From the NCBI GenBank assembly GCA_003645605.1, contig QNAY01000034.1:1-8809 (forward strand): DNA of 8,809 nt, given 5' to 3'. Positions 6,630 through 8,809 of this stretch are shown here, in pieces. The notes beneath the pieces are model-generated. The model had not been told where the DNA came from, did no database searches, and saw nothing but the letters and a program-made list of their open reading frames with translations. This DNA is from Thermodesulfobacteriota bacterium (lineage in GTDB: Bacteria; Desulfobacterota; Dissulfuribacteria; Dissulfuribacterales; UBA3076). How positions within the stretch are numbered: position 1 is the first letter of the stretch; each line of letters opens with the position of its first letter. A program made the position numbers and the translations under genes.

Positions 6630-8483
6630 TCAGTTCCCGGAGGCTCTTAGTTCCTGTACCAACGTCAATGGGATCTCCCATTTGTTAAGAGGACTGATCA
6701 GATAAAGCCCGCCAGCGAATGGAGTGATGTCGACAATCAGCTTCCTGGTTAGGTCCAGGGCCGCCTTGCGTTGGTCTTCGACCTTTTCATACTTCCACAA
6801 ACGCTCTCGAATTTTCCTGGGAATTGAAATGCCGGGGATTTCGTTGTGCAGGAAATCCGCATTTCTGGCAGATATGAGGGGAAAGATACCTGTGAAAATC
6901 AAGAGGTCCAGATGTTGCGTTCGTTCCATCATGGTCTCTACGGCATCTCGATCAAAAATTGGCTGTGTCATGACAAAATGTGCACCCAGATCGGCCTTTC
7001 GTTCCAGCCTGCTGATCTGAAGATCAGGATTGACGTGGTGATAGCTGAAGGCCGCGCCAATAGAAAAATTGGTCCGCTTTTTCATTGAGGCCCCTGCCAT
7101 GTTCAACCCGCAGTTGAACTGATCTATCATCTGCACCAGGCCAAAGGAGCGGACATCGAATACTCCACTCACACCGGGCTGATCCGTGGAGGTGGCCGGA
7201 TCACCAGTGACAGCTAAAATGGCTTCTAACCCAAGGACATGAGCTCCCATAATCTGTGCCTGAAGGCCCAAGATATTCCGATCCCTACAGGTCAGATGAA
7301 GCACTGTCTGTATCCCTGTCTCCTCACGTATTCTGTGTGCAAGGGACAGATTATCCGCCCGCAGAACGGCCAGGGGGTGTTCGGCGAGAGTAATTGCATC
7401 AGCGCCCGCCTCGGCTAAGGCCCGCGCTCCGGTGAGAATTCCCTCTATATCCAGATGCCTGGGAGGATCCACTTCCACAAGCACAGGGATGCGGTCGGAT
7501 CTCAGGCTCTCAATCATTCCGCCACTGCCGATGGAGTCTTTTCTTTCTTCAGTCAAACCAGAGAATTTCTCCACGCTGGTTACAACCCGTGTGGTCTTGT
7601 GTCTTTTGATATGGAGGTGCTTTCTGAATTCATGGATATGGGCCGGTGTAGTACCGCAGCACCCGCCGATCAACCGGACTCTGAACTTGACCATTTCAGC
7701 CACTTTGTCGGCCATATAGGCCGGTGGTGTCGAATACACCATGCGGTGTTCTACGATTTCAGGAAATCCGGCATTGGGAAATGCTGAAAGAAAAACTGCA
7801 TCCTTGAGGGAAGACAGACGCTCAACTGCTGAGAGCATAGCCTTGACGCCCCGTCCGCAATTGGTACCAACGACCGTAGCCCCTGCAGCGGCTGTTGCCC
7901 TGCCACAATCCAAGGCGTCCAGGCCGATGGCTGTCCGCCCGTGGAACGGATAGACCATCTGGGCCACAATTGGAATATCAGGTGCAATTCTCTTTGCTGT
8001 TCCAATGGCCAAAAGCAATTCGTCCAGGTAGGTAAAGGTCTCAAGAATGAACAAACCCACCCCGCCTTCCAACAGAGCAGTCATCTGTTCAACAAAGGCC
8101 TCCTGTACTGTGCCGGACTCAACCTCATCATTCTCAAGTGGAAAATTTACACCTGTCGGGCCGATTGATCCGGCTACAAAAATTTCATTTCCTGCAGCCC
8201 GACACGCAAGCTCTGCTCCCTTAAGATTAATTTCTCGCACCTTATGCTCATGGCCGACCCTGAGCATTTTGAAACTATTGGCACCAAAGGTATTGGTCTC
8301 AATGAGTTCGCTCCCGGCCCGAATGTATTCCTCATGAACGGAATATACCAGGTCCGGATCGCTGATGTTAAGCAAATCAGTATTCTTTGTGAGGTCTACA
8401 CCTTTTTCAAAAAGATAGGTCCCAAAGGCGCCATCTCCCAATATGACTTTCTCGTTAAGGTGCTCTACGAAGTTATGTTTCAT
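6630..8483 (-). CDS. Bifunctional homocysteine S-methyltransferase / 5,10-methylenetetrahydrofolate reductase
   Basis: This is a cytoplasmic fusion of 617 residues, like B. subtilis YitJ (about 612). The N-terminal half (about 10-290) is a zinc-dependent homocysteine methyltransferase barrel with LGDGAFGTYL (15-24), ETNTFGAN (62-69) and three zinc cysteines: GTNCG (Cys209) and GGCCGTT (Cys275, Cys276). A linker of about 35 residues leads to the reductase half (about 330-605). This contains VEVDPPRHLD (336-345) with the family's glutamate, LAVTGDPAT (423-431), MTQPIFD (505-511), and the late landmarks FTGIFPLISARNADFLHNE and AGGLYLI. Family knowledge suggests it reduces methylene-tetrahydrofolate to methyl-tetrahydrofolate and passes methyl groups to homocysteine to make methionine. 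No B12-binding domain is present. The methyl donor of the first half is not settled by sequence. The ATG at 8483 has only GGAG 13 bases upstream. tilS follows closely, so the two are probably co-transcribed. Confidence 0.94.
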   Translation of the reverse strand: MKHNFVEHLNEKVILGDGAFGTYLFEKGVDLTKNTDLLNISDPDLVYSVHEEYIRAGSELIETNTFGANSFKMLRVGHEHKVREINLKGAELACRAAGNEIFVAGSIGPTGVNFPLENDEVESGTVQEAFVEQMTALLEGGVGLFILETFTYLDELLLAIGTAKRIAPDIPIVAQMVYPFHGRTAIGLDALDCGRATAAAGATVVGTNCGRGVKAMLSAVERLSSLKDAVFLSAFPNAGFPEIVEHRMVYSTPPAYMADKVAEMVKFRVRLIGGCCGTTPAHIHEFRKHLHIKRHKTTRVVTSVEKFSGLTEERKDSIGSGGMIESLRSDRIPVLVEVDPPRHLDIEGILTGARALAEAGADAITLAEHPLAVLRADNLSLAHRIREETGIQTVLHLTCRDRNILGLQAQIMGAHVLGLEAILAVTGDPATSTDQPGVSGVFDVRSFGLVQMIDQFNCGLNMAGASMKKRTNFSIGAAFSYHHVNPDLQISRLERKADLGAHFVMTQPIFDRDAVETMMERTQHLDLLIFTGIFPLISARNADFLHNEIPGISIPRKIRERLWKYEKVEDQRKAALDLTRKLIVDITPFAGGLYLISPLNKWEIPLTLVQELRASGN

Positions 8484-8547
8484 CGGTCTGCCCGTGTCTC
8501 CATTTAATCTAAATTGAGCGATTAGCCTTTAATTGAATGCCGATGTC

Positions 8548-8626
8548 GAAACTGGAAATTCGAAATTAGGTAACGCATCTACATCGTTGTATTTTTCCCA
8601 ATTTCAAATTTCGAGTTTCAAATTTC
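8548..8626. repeat. Facing heptamer clusters forming a long imperfect inverted repeat
   Basis: The left cluster has three 7-base units: GAAACTG (8548), GAAATTC (8555) and GAAATTA (8562). The right cluster has four units in the opposite sense: CAATTTC (8599), AAATTTC (8606), GAGTTTC (8613) and AAATTTC (8620). The reverse complement of 8548-8568 matches 8599-8619 at 18 of 21 positions, with a 30-base loop. A transcript starting further upstream could form this hairpin in the leader of the methyltransferase/reductase gene. With its AT-rich stem and no T-run it does not look like a terminator. Confidence 0.7.
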
Positions 8627-8762
8627 ACTACCAAAATACAAGATCAACAAAGTGTAAACTACTTTTGACTTGTCGTGAAGGATGTCAACAAATTAATGTC
8701 TTTTTTGCCATCTTCTTCGTTGCTCGTCGATCACATAACCCGTTATGCTCGCTCCTCGCGCC

Positions 8763-8799
8763 TTGAATACAACAAAAAATCCTATTAATTTTTGTTCAA
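8763..8799. repeat. AT-rich interrupted palindrome at the window edge
   Basis: AACAAAAA (8771-8778) pairs with TTTTTGTT (8789-8796), and outside it TTGAA (8763-8767) faces TTCAA (8795-8799), sharing two bases with the inner arm. The 10-base loop is AT-rich. This could be the end of a small dispersed element, a weak terminator for a gene beyond the edge, or chance in AT-rich DNA. The sequence just inside it (about 8700-8762) is distinctly more GC-rich and has no coding role. Confidence 0.35.
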
Positions 8800-8809
8800 C
8801 TTATTTATC

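Larger units (their letters stand above)
8484..8809. other. Gene-free 5' region upstream of the methyltransferase/reductase gene
   Basis: This stretch of 326 bases has no believable gene. The only open frame of note (8533-8766, + strand, 77 codons) runs through repeat sequence and resembles no protein. It holds, from the gene outward, an untranslated leader, two facing heptamer clusters, a TTGACA box on the - strand (8688-8683), and a tail that may be part of a dispersed repeat. The TTGACA is a perfect -35 match, but the sequence 17 bases on (AAAGTA) is a poor -10. It is also one arm of an inverted pair, TTGAC (8665-8669) and GTCAA (8684-8688). I looked for conserved cores of SAM and cobalamin riboswitches, since B. 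subtilis yitJ has a SAM riboswitch, and saw none. Confidence 0.6.

Noticed and set aside
8533..8766. Small + strand open frame (77 codons) in the right spacer
   Set aside because: It is built from heptamer repeats and the possible dispersed repeat. It has no Shine-Dalgarno and its composition is unlike a protein.
8484..8809. SAM or cobalamin riboswitch ahead of the methionine/folate gene
   Set aside because: The conserved core sequences of these riboswitches are not seen on the - strand. The main visible hairpin is made of heptamer repeats.

Overview
The window is about 8.8 kb of bacterial core genome with no plasmid, phage or insertion-sequence genes. It most resembles a Gram-negative, anaerobe-type lineage such as Desulfobacterota (the old Deltaproteobacteria). 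That placement is inferred from three things: the joint gene order tilS-ftsH-folP-cdaA-cdaR, the FtsZ C-terminal tail, and moderate GC with AT-rich spacers. No rRNA or other decisive marker is present. Six protein-coding genes are well supported and cover nearly everything up to base 8483.

Layout: the 3' part of ftsZ (cell-division GTPase) enters from the left edge on the + strand and ends at 538. All other genes lie on the - strand and run toward it. In transcription order they are a fused homocysteine S-methyltransferase/methylenetetrahydrofolate reductase (8483-6630), tilS (6606-5167, alternative start 6681), an AT-rich 89-base gap with a possible promoter, ftsH (5077-3254, TTG start with a strong Shine-Dalgarno), folP (3195-2329), cdaA (2329-1532, one-base overlap with folP) and cdaR (1528-608, GTG start, three bases after cdaA). 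The ftsZ and cdaR ends converge across a 69-base spacer holding a heptamer tandem repeat and a weak hairpin.

How the genes fit together: ftsH-folP is the order known from E. coli, where glmM follows. Here the diadenylate cyclase pair cdaA-cdaR, which precedes glmM in Firmicutes, sits after folP, and no glmM follows before the convergent ftsZ. The cluster therefore combines membrane proteolysis (FtsH), folate synthesis (FolP), cyclic di-AMP signalling (CdaA/CdaR) and tRNA-Ile decoding (TilS). A one-carbon/methionine enzyme that consumes reduced folate lies at the upstream end.

The right 326 bases (8484-8809) carry no believable gene. They hold two facing clusters of 7-base repeats that can fold into a long imperfect hairpin, a perfect -35-like box, and a tail that may be a dispersed repeat cut by the window edge. 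I saw no tRNA, rRNA, CRISPR array, recognisable riboswitch or clearly novel multi-gene system. The points most worth a second look are the two period-7 repeat clusters, the missing glmM at the end of the cdaA-cdaR operon, and the start-codon choices.
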